A stretch of DNA of 12,081 nt. Origin: Lachnospiraceae bacterium UBA3774. Its GTDB lineage: Bacteria; Bacillota; Clostridia; Lachnospirales; Lachnospiraceae. The position numbers were made by a program, and so were the translations under genes. The stretch spans positions 1-12,081 of the forward strand of contig DFFO01000108.1 in NCBI GenBank assembly GCA_002369255.1, given 5' to 3'. The notes below the pieces were generated by a model that was not told the origin of the DNA, ran no database searches, and saw only the letters and a program-made list of their open reading frames with translations. Shown here piece after piece: positions 1-8,546 of this stretch; positions within the stretch are counted from its first letter, which is position 1; every line of letters begins with the position of its first letter.

Positions 1-1280
1 CAAAAACAAAGCTTCACACTTCCGGCAACGGTTCCTTAAAAGAAGTATTATATGCTGTTTACGGAAAAGATGCTGCAAACAATCTTTTGCCCGTAAATGC
101 GCAAAACGATATGTTTCTTGCGGAAGGCTTCGCGGGAAAGCCCGTTCTTTCGAGAGGAAACCGTTCTTATGAACTCTTTGAAGTAAACGGAAGAACGATA
201 AAGAGTCCGCTTCTTTCCAGAGCGGCTGAAGAAGCATATCACGGACTTGTAATGCAGCATAAGTACCCGTTTTTTGTTTTAAAACTAAATGTTCCCGCTG
301 ATTTCGTTGACGTAAACGTCCATCCCGCAAAGCTTGAGGTGAGGTTTTCCGATGAAGAACTGATATACAATTTTGTCAGGGAAGCCGTTTTAAAAGCGCT
401 CCTTGGAAAAGAACTGATAGCTGAGCAAAAGGTTTCCGCGACGGAAGAAATATTACCGGAGCAAAAAGAGCAAAAAATAGAAGAAGCGCAAACGGATAAA
501 TACGTATCTGCTCCCGACGCATCGCCGCAGTTAACAGAAAGCATTTCTTTTGATCAAAAGCCGCAGAAAATGCCGGTTCTTAAAGCTGCAGAGCCTTTTG
601 AACAGACCAGGATAGAAGAGTTTTTTGATACAAATCTTTATAAACCTGCTGCGCCGGATGAGGAAACGGGCTTTGAAAGGCAGATCCTGACGCCTGCGGC
701 AGAGCCGGATTTTAAGCTGATAGGAAGTGTTTTTGATACGTATATCCTTATCGAATATAAGGATGAAATGCTCTTGATCGACCAGCACGCCGCACATGAG
801 AAAGTGCTTTATGAGCGTTTTATGAAGGATTTTAAAAATCATGAGCATACTTCCCAGCATCTTGATCCGCCGCTTGTGCTCACTCTTTCGGAAAGAGAAC
901 TGCAAGTGCTTTTTAAAAACGAAAAAGCTTTTACTGAGATAGGCTATGAAATAGAAGCCTTCGGAGGCAGGGACGTAGCCGTATATGCCGTTCCGGGGAA
1001 TCTTTATGATATTGCAAAAAAAGAGCTGCTTATCGAAATGCTTGACGATCTGGCGGATGATACGGGACATGGCGGAACTACCGCAATCACCGACAGGATC
1101 GCCACCATGAGCTGCAAAGCCGCCGTCAAAGGCTCCAGACGTCTTGATATGGCTGAGGCGCAGGCGCTGATCAAAGAGCTTTTGACGTGCGAAAATCCTT
1201 ATACCTGTCCGCACGGAAGACCGACTACTATAGTTTTCAGTAAATACGAACTTGACAAAAGATTTAAAAGAATACTATGA
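1..1280 (+). CDS. mutL: DNA mismatch repair protein MutL, 5'-truncated by the window edge
   Basis: The reading frame is open from base 3, so the gene begins outside the window; the TTG at 87 is internal, since conserved transducer-domain sequence (SGNGSLKEVLYAVYG) is encoded before it. About 425 residues remain and the N-terminal GHKL ATPase is missing. Seen: the end of the ATPase/transducer region (VDVNVHPAKLEVRF, about 306-347), an acidic, Gln-rich linker (about 420-690), then the C-terminal dimerisation/endonuclease domain. That domain carries DQHA-x2-E-x4-E (780-815), SCK (1110-1118, family ACR motif) and CPHGRP (1206-1223), the metal-binding set of nicking MutL proteins. Known for the family: MutL couples MutS mismatch recognition to strand incision. 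Inference: this MutL is an active endonuclease and methyl-independent, unlike E. coli MutL. The stop overlaps the miaA start (ATGA), so the two are probably translationally coupled. Confidence 0.96.
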   Translation, partial: KTKLHTSGNGSLKEVLYAVYGKDAANNLLPVNAQNDMFLAEGFAGKPVLSRGNRSYELFEVNGRTIKSPLLSRAAEEAYHGLVMQHKYPFFVLKLNVPADFVDVNVHPAKLEVRFSDEELIYNFVREAVLKALLGKELIAEQKVSATEEILPEQKEQKIEEAQTDKYVSAPDASPQLTESISFDQKPQKMPVLKAAEPFEQTRIEEFFDTNLYKPAAPDEETGFERQILTPAAEPDFKLIGSVFDTYILIEYKDEMLLIDQHAAHEKVLYERFMKDFKNHEHTSQHLDPPLVLTLSERELQVLFKNEKAFTEIGYEIEAFGGRDVAVYAVPGNLYDIAKKELLIEMLDDLADDTGHGGTTAITDRIATMSCKAAVKGSRRLDMAEAQALIKELLTCENPYTCPHGRPTTIVFSKYELDKRFKRIL

Positions 1281-2215
1281 AAAAACCTCTCGTCATCCTT
1301 ACCGGCCCTACTGCAGTAGGAAAAACCGGCTTATCCATAAAACTTGCCAAAATGATCGGAGCGGAAATAATCAGTGCCGATTCGATGCAGGTATATAAAA
1401 AAATGGATATCGGGTCTGCAAAGATCAAAGAGGAGGAGATGGCAGGAATCCGTCATTATCTCATAGACGAGTATGAGTTTGATCATCCCTTTAACGTGGC
1501 CGAGTTTCAGTCAAAAGCAAAACTTGCGGCCAAAGAGATATATTCACACGGCAAAATTCCTCTGATAGTAGGAGGCACCGGTTTTTATATTCAGGCTGTT
1601 TTAAAAGAAGTGGATTTTACCAAGACCGAGGCTGATAAGCCGACCCGCGAAAGCCTTTTAATGCTTGCAAAGGAAAAAGGAAACGACAGCGTTCACGAAA
1701 TGTTAAAGGCCGTAGATCCCGAGGCTGCAAAAGAAATACACCCTAATAACATAAAAAGAGTAATAAGGGCGCTTGAATTTTACGAAGAGACCGGAATGAA
1801 GATTTCGGATCATAATGAAGCCGAAAGGTCAAAGTCGTCGCCGTACAATTTTGCTTATTTTGTTCTGACAAAACCCCGCCAAAAGCTTTATGACGCCATT
1901 GATCTTCGAGTGGACAAAATGATGGAAGCGGGTCTGCTTGACGAAGTGAGAGTTTTAAAAGACCTCGGCGCGACTCCTGATATGGTAAGCATGCAGGGGC
2001 TTGGCTACAAAGAGCTGCTTTCATACTTAAACGGCGAAATAACGCTTGAGCGCGCGATAGAACTTATAAAGCTTGGTACCAGGCATTTTGCAAAAAGACA
2101 GCTTACGTGGTTTAAAAGAGAAGACGAAGTCTGTTATCTTGAAGCAGAAGATAAAAACGACGACGAGCTTCTTTTGGAAATACAATCTATATTAAAGGAG
2201 AAAAACATCATCTGA
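1277..2215 (+). CDS. miaA: tRNA dimethylallyltransferase MiaA
   Basis: MiaA transfers a dimethylallyl group from DMAPP to N6 of adenosine 37 in tRNAs that read UNN codons, in the cytoplasm. The 312 residues match the usual family length. Seen: the P-loop GPTAVGKT (residues 10-17), DSMQVY with the catalytic-type Asp (35-40), IGSAK (45-49), a GGTGFYIQA segment (99-107), and near the C-terminus TRHFAKRQLTWFKR, all typical of MiaA. The ATG lies inside the mutL stop as ATGA; the leader has only a weak A/G-rich site, which fits coupled translation. MutL-MiaA pairing is very common in bacteria. hfq, which often follows miaA, is not here; the next gene starts one base after the stop. Identification is secure; activity is inferred from motifs. 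Confidence 0.97.
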   Translation: MKKPLVILTGPTAVGKTGLSIKLAKMIGAEIISADSMQVYKKMDIGSAKIKEEEMAGIRHYLIDEYEFDHPFNVAEFQSKAKLAAKEIYSHGKIPLIVGGTGFYIQAVLKEVDFTKTEADKPTRESLLMLAKEKGNDSVHEMLKAVDPEAAKEIHPNNIKRVIRALEFYEETGMKISDHNEAERSKSSPYNFAYFVLTKPRQKLYDAIDLRVDKMMEAGLLDEVRVLKDLGATPDMVSMQGLGYKELLSYLNGEITLERAIELIKLGTRHFAKRQLTWFKREDEVCYLEAEDKNDDELLLEIQSILKEKNII

Positions 2216-2216
2216 T

Positions 2217-3497
2217 ATGCTTTCATTAAATGATTATTACAAAAGAGGAAAAATATCCGACAAAGTAATCGACCTTTCAAATGAAGCGCTCGATTCTTTG
2301 AAAGAACGTTTTGAAAAGATCGACGAGATAGCTGAGTTAAACCAGATGAAAGTGCTGCATGCATTTCAGAAAAACAAAGTAAACGCGTCGCATTTTGCGA
2401 AAAGTACGGGTTATGGTTATGACGACGACGGACGCGACACCCTTGAAAGAGTTTACGCCGACGTTTTTAATACGCAGGACGCTCTTGTCCGCGCACAGAT
2501 TACCTGCGGAACACATGCGCTTAGTCTTGCCCTGTCATCAAACCTTCGCCCCGGAGACGAGCTCTTATCGCCCGCAGGAGCGCCTTATGATACGCTCTGG
2601 GAAGTAATAGGCATCAGGGACTCGCTCGGAAGTCTTTCCGAATATGGTGTAAAATACAGACAGGTAGATCTTATAGATGACCTTTATTTTGACTATGACA
2701 AAATCAAGGCCGCTATAAACGACAAAACAAAAATGGTCACCATACAAAGATCAAAGGGCTATGCTTCCCGTCCGACTTTTTCGGTAAAACAGATCGGAGA
2801 GTTGATTTCATTTGTCAAAAGCATAAAACCCGACGTAATATGTATGGTTGATAACTGCTACGGCGAATTTACCGAGGTGATAGAGCCCTCTGACGTCGGT
2901 GCGGATATGGTAGTGGGATCTCTTATCAAAAACCCGGGCGGCGGCCTTGCTCCCGCGGGAGGATATATCTGCGGGCGCAGCGACTGCATCGCAAATGCGG
3001 CAGTCAGGCTTACTTCCCCGGGACTCGGAAGAGAAGTTGGCGCGAATTTTGGCGTGAATACTGCCTTTTATCAGGGACTTTTTCTTGCACCCACGGTTAC
3101 GGCTTCCGCGGAAAAAGGCGCTGTATTTGCGGCAAAACTGTTTGAGGCGGCGGGCTTTAAAACGCATCCCGCTTCATCTGAGATCAGACATGATATCATT
3201 CAGGCTATCGACCTTAAAAAACCCGAATATCTCAAGGCTTTTTGCCTCGGGATCCAGGCCGCGGCGCCTGTTGACAGCTTTGTCACGCCTGAGCCGTGGG
3301 CGATGCCCGGCTATGACGATGAGGTGATAATGGCCGCGGGCGCATTTATATCGGGCTCGTCTATAGAACTTAGCGCGGACGGGCCGCTCAGAGAGCCTTA
3401 TACAGTATATTTTCAGGGCGGTCTTACCTGGTATCATGCCAAATACGGCATCATGCTTGCGCTTCAAAAACTGATAGACTCGGGTTTTGCGCTTTGA
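2217..3497 (+). CDS. Methionine gamma-lyase family protein (PLP-dependent, 'aluminium resistance' type)
   Basis: This 426-residue protein is a fold-type I PLP enzyme of the family usually annotated 'methionine gamma-lyase family' or 'aluminium resistance protein'. Seen: VRAQITCGTHALSLAL (92-106, cofactor phosphate-loop region), a MVDNCYGEF motif with Asp212, which should contact the PLP pyridine nitrogen, and GSLIKNPGGGLAPAGGYI (235-251), where Lys238 is the probable Schiff-base lysine. The C-terminal part has PWAMPGYDDEV and the YTVYFQGGLTWYHAKYGI block typical of this family. The ATG is one base after miaA; an AAAGGAG lies 16 bases upstream, farther than ideal, and no other in-frame start fits. 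The true substrate is not established for most members; sulfur amino-acid elimination is a family-level guess, and the aluminium link is historical annotation. Its place after mutL-miaA is typical of Clostridia. Confidence 0.9.
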   Translation: MLSLNDYYKRGKISDKVIDLSNEALDSLKERFEKIDEIAELNQMKVLHAFQKNKVNASHFAKSTGYGYDDDGRDTLERVYADVFNTQDALVRAQITCGTHALSLALSSNLRPGDELLSPAGAPYDTLWEVIGIRDSLGSLSEYGVKYRQVDLIDDLYFDYDKIKAAINDKTKMVTIQRSKGYASRPTFSVKQIGELISFVKSIKPDVICMVDNCYGEFTEVIEPSDVGADMVVGSLIKNPGGGLAPAGGYICGRSDCIANAAVRLTSPGLGREVGANFGVNTAFYQGLFLAPTVTASAEKGAVFAAKLFEAAGFKTHPASSEIRHDIIQAIDLKKPEYLKAFCLGIQAAAPVDSFVTPEPWAMPGYDDEVIMAAGAFISGSSIELSADGPLREPYTVYFQGGLTWYHAKYGIMLALQKLIDSGFAL

Positions 3498-3503
3498 TAT
3501 AAT
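3475..3503 (+). promoter_or_regulatory. Probable sigma-A promoter for the radC-mre-rodA operon
   Basis: A perfect -10 box TATAAT (3498-3503) is preceded by TGA, giving an extended -10 (TGnTATAAT). A -35-like TAGACT (3475-3480, four of six consensus bases) lies 17 bases upstream. The -35 is inside the preceding gene and the -10 begins one base after its stop. The next gene starts 55 bases downstream. No terminator separates the two genes, so read-through from the mutL-miaA transcript is also likely. Confidence 0.6.
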
Positions 3504-3557
3504 ATAAAAATACTATTTAACCTGTTTGGTTGAACTCGGAAGGTCACCGGAGGTTAA

Positions 3558-4256
3558 ATGAAAAATGAAAAACTTACCATGAAAGAGCTCCCTTCTGCTG
3601 ACAGGCCATATGAGAGGGCGTTTGCATACGGAAGCTCCGCCTTGTCCGATACGGAACTTATCGCAGTTCTTTTAAAAACGGGTTCCGGCTCGGATAATGC
3701 TTTGACCCTGGCCGCCAGGCTTTTGAAGCGATTTGAAGGAAGAAGGCCCCTTAGCGACTTGTTTTTTGCGGAAGCGGAAGAGCTGACCCGCGTCAAAGGC
3801 ATAGGGAAGGTCAAGGCGATTACGCTAAAATGCGCCGGAGAACTTGCTTTTCGTATTTCCAAAGAAACTGCGGCAGGAAATCTTTGTCTTGAAAGCTCCG
3901 ACAGCATTGCAGCTTATTTTATGGAGTCTATGAGGCATCTGCCGTACGAACAGATAAGAGCGGCGTTTTTTGATACGAAAAGCCATTTACTAAAGGACGT
4001 CGTTATATCTACGGGAACGGTAAACGCGTCTATTATATCGCCTCGGGAAGTATTTCTTGCGGCGCTTAAATACAGAGCGGTTTTCGTTGTTCTGCTACAT
4101 AATCATCCGAGCGGCGATCCGAAGCCGTCGCCGGAAGATCTGATATTTACGAACCAGATAAAAAAAGCCGGAGAGATTTTGCAGATTCCATTGCTTGATC
4201 ATATCATAATAGGCGACAACAGGTTTGTAAGTCTTCGGAAACAAGGAGTATTATGA
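3558..4256 (+). CDS. radC: RadC family JAB/MPN-domain protein
   Basis: RadC proteins were once called DNA repair factors; their actual role is unresolved. Seen in the 232 residues: an N-terminal UPF0758-type helical region (LPSADRPYERAFAYGSSALSDTELIAVLL), a helix-hairpin-helix (about 77-98, VKGIGKVKAITLKCAGEL), then a JAB/MPN domain with EQIRAAFFDTKSHLL, a HNHPSGDPKPSPED metal motif (181-194; His181, His183 and Asp194 are the likely zinc ligands) and a DHIIIGD...FVSL end. The full motif suggests an intact metal site. The start at 3558 is chosen because GGAGG (3549-3553) precedes it by four bases; a second in-frame ATG at 3579 is possible. The stop overlaps mreC (ATGA). In many Firmicutes radC precedes mreB; here mreB is missing and radC abuts mreC. 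Confidence 0.95.
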   Translation: MKNEKLTMKELPSADRPYERAFAYGSSALSDTELIAVLLKTGSGSDNALTLAARLLKRFEGRRPLSDLFFAEAEELTRVKGIGKVKAITLKCAGELAFRISKETAAGNLCLESSDSIAAYFMESMRHLPYEQIRAAFFDTKSHLLKDVVISTGTVNASIISPREVFLAALKYRAVFVVLLHNHPSGDPKPSPEDLIFTNQIKKAGEILQIPLLDHIIIGDNRFVSLRKQGVL

Positions 4257-5101
4257 ACAAAAAAGGTTCACAGCTTCAACCAAAGCACGTTTTTCTCATA
4301 CTTGTTATAGTATGCGTTCTTTTGCTGATATTAAGCTCGGTCAGTACAAAAATCAACAGTGCCGTAAGAAGCACTATAAATACCGTCCTTATGCCTATGC
4401 AAAAAGGGCTTAATTCCATAGGCGGTTTTATATCCGATAAAGCCGAGAACCTTGCCGATATCGAAAAGCTTGCCGCCAGGAATGAAGAACTCGAAGAGGA
4501 GCTTGCTTTTCTCAGAATGGAAGCTGCCAAATATCAGCTTCAGGAAAATGAACTAAATCAATACAAAGAGCTTCTTGATATGAAGGATGAATATCCGGAT
4601 TATCCTACTATAGGAGCGCATGTTATCGGCGAAAACTCGACAAACTGGAACAAGACCATACTGATCGACCGCGGTTCGGCCGACGGGATCGAGGTTGATA
4701 TGAATGTCATTTCACAGGGAGGTCTTGTCGGAATCGTTACTTCTGTTTATACAAATTCCGCTACGGTAAGAACGATCATAGACCACGACTGCAGAGTAGG
4801 AGCCATGGCCGTTATCTCGCAGGATTCCTGCATAGTAAGAGGCGATCTCGAGGTTTATCAGGAAGGCAATCTTATCCTTGAAAAAATGGACAAAAATGCC
4901 GATATTTACGACGACTACAAGATCGTTACCGGAAATAAGAGCAGCGTTTTTCTCCCGGGGATTCTCATAGGATACGCAAAGAATATTACCGAGGACCCGA
5001 ACAGCCTTACAAAATCCGGGCTGCTTACCCCGATCGTTGATTTTTCGCATCTTGACAGCGTTTTGGTAATTACCACATTAAAGGAGAACGGGCAGGAGTG
5101 A
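4253..5101 (+). CDS. mreC: Rod shape-determining protein MreC
   Basis: MreC is a bitopic membrane protein of the elongasome that activates the class B PBP working with RodA. Seen in 282 residues: a short positive N-terminus, one membrane helix (about 12-30, HVFLILVIVCVLLLILSS), a coiled coil rich in Glu/Leu (about 65-108), then an extracellular double beta-barrel segment with NWNKTILIDRGSADGI (131-146) and VISQGGLVGIVTSV (152-165), the MreC hallmark. Length is normal. The ATG sits four bases before the end of radC and has AAGGAG (4243-4248) at good spacing. It overlaps mreD by GTGA. Order mreC-mreD-PBP2-rodA fits the elongasome. No mreB is found upstream, unlike most operons of this kind. Confidence 0.94.
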   Translation: MNKKGSQLQPKHVFLILVIVCVLLLILSSVSTKINSAVRSTINTVLMPMQKGLNSIGGFISDKAENLADIEKLAARNEELEEELAFLRMEAAKYQLQENELNQYKELLDMKDEYPDYPTIGAHVIGENSTNWNKTILIDRGSADGIEVDMNVISQGGLVGIVTSVYTNSATVRTIIDHDCRVGAMAVISQDSCIVRGDLEVYQEGNLILEKMDKNADIYDDYKIVTGNKSSVFLPGILIGYAKNITEDPNSLTKSGLLTPIVDFSHLDSVLVITTLKENGQE

Positions 5102-5616
5102 AGCGTATTTTGATCTATGCAGCTCTTATACTTGCCGCGTTCATGCTTCAGAACAATTTTTTTGCGGCTATCAAATGGATCGACTGCACGCCGAACCTTT
5201 TGCTCATCCTGACTTTTTCTTTCGGGCTTATCAGAGGACGTCTTGACGGAATGCTTATAGGCTTTGTCTGCGGCCTTTTTACGGACTTTTTCTTCGGAGC
5301 GAAACTTGGCCTTTATGCGCTGATATATATGGCTATAGGTTTTGCAAACGGAGTGATCGGAAATCTTTTTTACGTTGAGTCGCTTACCTTCCCGGTTGTT
5401 TTAGCGGTCATAAGCGATTTTCTCTTTAATCTTTACGTCTATTTTACCGGTTTTATGCTGCAAGGCGCTTCGGGATTTGGATATTATCTTGCGCATATTA
5501 TTCTTCCCGAAACCGTTTATACGTTGCTTCTTACCTTGCTGCTTTACAAGCCTTTATCCCGTCTGAATGAGTGGATAGTTTCTTTGGAAAAGAGGAGCGC
5601 AAAGAAATTTGTTTAA
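5098..5616 (+). CDS. mreD: Rod shape-determining protein MreD
   Basis: MreD is an integral membrane partner of MreC. The 172-residue protein is almost entirely hydrophobic, with about five or six predicted membrane spans; TPNLLLILTFSFGLIRGRLDG (31-51) and GFVCGLFTDFFFGAKLGLYAL (55-75) match the family's conserved segments. The start is GTG at 5098, overlapping the mreC stop as GTGA, with AAGGAG at 5081-5086. Its own stop overlaps the next gene's TTG start by eight bases, so three successive genes are joined by overlaps. MreD is poorly conserved in sequence, but position and topology make the call firm. Confidence 0.9.
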   Translation: MKRILIYAALILAAFMLQNNFFAAIKWIDCTPNLLLILTFSFGLIRGRLDGMLIGFVCGLFTDFFFGAKLGLYALIYMAIGFANGVIGNLFYVESLTFPVVLAVISDFLFNLYVYFTGFMLQGASGFGYYLAHIILPETVYTLLLTLLLYKPLSRLNEWIVSLEKRSAKKFV

Positions 5617-8539
5617 AGAATTACTTGAAATAATATCATATAAATTCAAAGAATTTGTTAGCTCGAGGCTGTTTCCGATCGGGTTGATATTTTTTGCTTT
5701 TTTTGTGATCCTGGTCGTACATTTATACAATCTCCAGATCGTTAACGGAAAAGACGCGCAGGAAGCCTATATAGAACAAAAAACTCTTCGCACGGTCTCT
5801 TTGCCAAGTACCCGCGGAAATATCTATGACAGAAACGGAAAATTGCTGGCATATAATGAGCTGGTATATTCCGTAACTATCAAAGACAGCGGCGAGTATA
5901 ACGGCTATCAGAAGAATCTGATGGTAAAAGATCTGCTCGAGATACTTGACAGGCACGGCGAGACTATCGTTACCCCCCTTCCCGTATATATCGATTCTTC
6001 GGGTAATTTTGCATATTCTGCAAACACGTCCGAAATAAGAAGGTTGCTCCGGGACGTTTACGGCAAAAGATCTGTACAGGAAGTAATAGACGATGAAAAA
6101 TGCGACGAAAACCTTTCCGCCAAAGGACTTTTTGACCTTCTCTACGAAAGATACGGCATCGGAAGATACGGCAGCCGCGAGTCGGACGGTTTTTATGAAA
6201 TCAGCGATTATGACGCGCTTCGAGTGATCAACGTAAGATATCTGATAGCTTCAAACGCTTATCAGAGATATAAATCCGTAGTTGTTTCAAAAGACGTTTC
6301 CACGGAGGCAATGACGGAGATTCTGGAGCATTCTGGCGAGCTTTCGGGTGTTGACGTAGAAGAAGATTACAAGCGCGTATACCCGGAAGGGATCTATCTT
6401 GCACACATTATCGGCTATACCGGGTCTGCAAGTGCGGAAGACCTTGAAAAGCTCAATGAGGGCGCGGAAGAAGGCGAGGAAAAATACGCGGCCGGAGATA
6501 TTGTCGGAAAGACCGGCATAGAATCATCCATGGAAACCGAACTTCAGGGGGAAAAGGGCTCAAGAACAATGTATCTTGACAGTCTGGGAAGGATACTGGA
6601 TATCACGGAAGAAACCGTTCCGAAAACCGGAAACGATATTTATCTGACTATTGATTCAAATCTTCAAAAGGGTATATATCATCTTATTGAACAGCACCTT
6701 GCCGGCATCATCCTTGACAAGCTCGACAATTCAAAAGTATATAATCCTGCCGGCACAAGCGCTTCAAAGCGCCGACTGTCGATCTATGAAGTGTATTATC
6801 AGATGATAAACAACAACATCCTTGATATGCATCATTTTTCGTCCGGAAAAGCCGGTGAAGCGGAGTCTCGTATATATGAAGCTTTTGTAAGCGGTCAAAA
6901 TGACGCGTACAGTACTATCAGGCAGGAGCTTTTATCCGATGATCCAAAGCCGTATAAGGATCTCGGCCCGGAAACCGAGGATGGTGAAGAAAATTTCATA
7001 AAGACTTTCTTCAGTCACGTTTATGACGTTCTTTTGGATTCCGGCTATCTTATAAAAGATAAGATCGACAAAAACGACCCTGTGTTTATTGCATACAAGA
7101 CTGACGAGACGATCAGCCTCTCCGAGTTTTTGAAATATGCGATGGATAACGGCTGGGTTGATATATCAAAGCTCGAGATGAGCGATAAATATATTGGCGC
7201 GGAGACTACTTACAATGCTCTTGTAGACAAGATCGACGAGCTGCTGAAAGCAAGCGACGTTTTCAGCAAAAGAATATACAAATATCTTATCTACAACCGT
7301 AAAATTTCCGGGTGCGATATCTGTCTTGCGCTTTTTGAACAAAACGTACTGAAATCTGACGAAAGCGCCATAGCCGCGTTAAAACGCGGAAACGGAAGCA
7401 CTTCCTACGAATTTATGAAAGCTAAAATATCTTCACTTGAAATAACGCCGGCACAGCTTGCCATGGACCCTTGCTCGGCGGCTGTTACAATAGTGGATAT
7501 TTATACCGGCGACGTACTTGCCTGCGTTTCTTATCCGAGCTACGACAACAACAGATTGTCAGGCTCCATTGACGCGGCTTATTACAGCCGTCTTGTCAAC
7601 GACCTCAGCTCGCCTCTTTACAATACTGCGACACAGGCTCAGAAAGCGCCCGGTTCCGTTTTCAAACTCGTTACCACTGCCGCGGCTCTTGAAAAAGGAG
7701 TTGTTACTTCAGACGAATATATAGATACCCAAGGCGTGTTTACCAAACAGGGACTAAATCTTGCATGCTCATTTTATACAACGTATCATGAAACTCACGG
7801 AAATATCAATATAAAGAGCGCCATTGCGCAGTCCTGCAACTACTTTTTCTCCGAGATGGGATGGCGATTGTCACTGACGGAAAACAGCCGGGGAGAAGAG
7901 GTTTACAACGAACCCAAAGGCCTTTCTGTCCTTCGGGAATATGCCACAAGACTCGGACTCGGGACCAAAACCGGCATTCAGCTTAATGAAAACGAGCCGC
8001 ATATTTCGGACGCTGCGCCTATCCCTTCTGCGATCGGTCAGGGTACAAACGTCTTTTCAAACGTTCAGCTGGCAAGATATCTGTCCACGCTTGCAAACAA
8101 AGGAAGCATTTATGATCTGACTTTGCTGGATAAGATTACAGATAAGGACGGAAATACACTTTCCGAACCCGAACCCGTGCTCTCAGGCACGAGCGATCTT
8201 ATGAGCGGCACGTGGAATACTATTCATGCGGGCATGAGAGCCGTTACCACGGAAAACTCAGGAACCAGAAAAAATGTCACCTGTGATGTGGAGATAGCCG
8301 GAAAGACGGGGACGGCGGAAGAGAACAAGCTCCGTCCCAACCATGCGAATTTTATTTCCTATGCTCCGTATGACAATCCGGAAATAGGCGTCGCCACAAC
8401 GATCATATACGGTTATTCCGCGTCAAACTCCGTTAAGATCACGAGCGACGTATATGATTTTTATTACGGCAAGCTCACGCTTGACGATATTCTTGAAAGG
8501 GGCGCCGCAACTGCAAGCAACGCGCTTATTATAGACTGA
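5609..8539 (+). CDS. mrdA: Penicillin-binding protein 2 type transpeptidase (class B PBP), long form
   Basis: This is the peptidoglycan transpeptidase of the elongasome, cross-linking glycan strands made by RodA. Seen in 976 residues: a cytoplasmic start, one membrane helix (about 22-39), a dimerisation/pedestal domain beginning with STRGNIYDRNGKLLAYN (67-83) and containing GIYLAHIIGYTG and GKTGIE (about 261-305), a polar, mostly helical insertion (about 365-620), and the transpeptidase domain from about 622. Catalytic motifs are complete: SVFK (Ser683, Lys686), SCN (742-744) and KTGT (899-902). Family members in rods such as E. coli have about 630 residues; the extra length is mainly the insertion. 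The start is TTG (5609), preceded by AGAGGAG (5591-5597) and overlapping mreD. Cysteines at 720 and 743 lie in the transpeptidase domain. The symbol mrdA is by analogy; clostridial homologues are often just called PBP2. Confidence 0.93.
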   Translation: MFKELLEIISYKFKEFVSSRLFPIGLIFFAFFVILVVHLYNLQIVNGKDAQEAYIEQKTLRTVSLPSTRGNIYDRNGKLLAYNELVYSVTIKDSGEYNGYQKNLMVKDLLEILDRHGETIVTPLPVYIDSSGNFAYSANTSEIRRLLRDVYGKRSVQEVIDDEKCDENLSAKGLFDLLYERYGIGRYGSRESDGFYEISDYDALRVINVRYLIASNAYQRYKSVVVSKDVSTEAMTEILEHSGELSGVDVEEDYKRVYPEGIYLAHIIGYTGSASAEDLEKLNEGAEEGEEKYAAGDIVGKTGIESSMETELQGEKGSRTMYLDSLGRILDITEETVPKTGNDIYLTIDSNLQKGIYHLIEQHLAGIILDKLDNSKVYNPAGTSASKRRLSIYEVYYQMINNNILDMHHFSSGKAGEAESRIYEAFVSGQNDAYSTIRQELLSDDPKPYKDLGPETEDGEENFIKTFFSHVYDVLLDSGYLIKDKIDKNDPVFIAYKTDETISLSEFLKYAMDNGWVDISKLEMSDKYIGAETTYNALVDKIDELLKASDVFSKRIYKYLIYNRKISGCDICLALFEQNVLKSDESAIAALKRGNGSTSYEFMKAKISSLEITPAQLAMDPCSAAVTIVDIYTGDVLACVSYPSYDNNRLSGSIDAAYYSRLVNDLSSPLYNTATQAQKAPGSVFKLVTTAAALEKGVVTSDEYIDTQGVFTKQGLNLACSFYTTYHETHGNINIKSAIAQSCNYFFSEMGWRLSLTENSRGEEVYNEPKGLSVLREYATRLGLGTKTGIQLNENEPHISDAAPIPSAIGQGTNVFSNVQLARYLSTLANKGSIYDLTLLDKITDKDGNTLSEPEPVLSGTSDLMSGTWNTIHAGMRAVTTENSGTRKNVTCDVEIAGKTGTAEENKLRPNHANFISYAPYDNPEIGVATTIIYGYSASNSVKITSDVYDFYYGKLTLDDILERGAATASNALIID

Positions 8540-8546
8540 TAATAAT

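Noticed and set aside
531..1214. A 227-codon minus-strand ORF inside mutL
   Set aside because: It is antisense to well-conserved MutL motifs, has no family-like sequence and lacks a convincing ribosome binding site.
87..1280. A complete 397-residue MutL-like gene starting at TTG 87
   Set aside because: The frame is open to the window edge and encodes conserved MutL sequence before 87, so the gene is truncated by the window, not started there.
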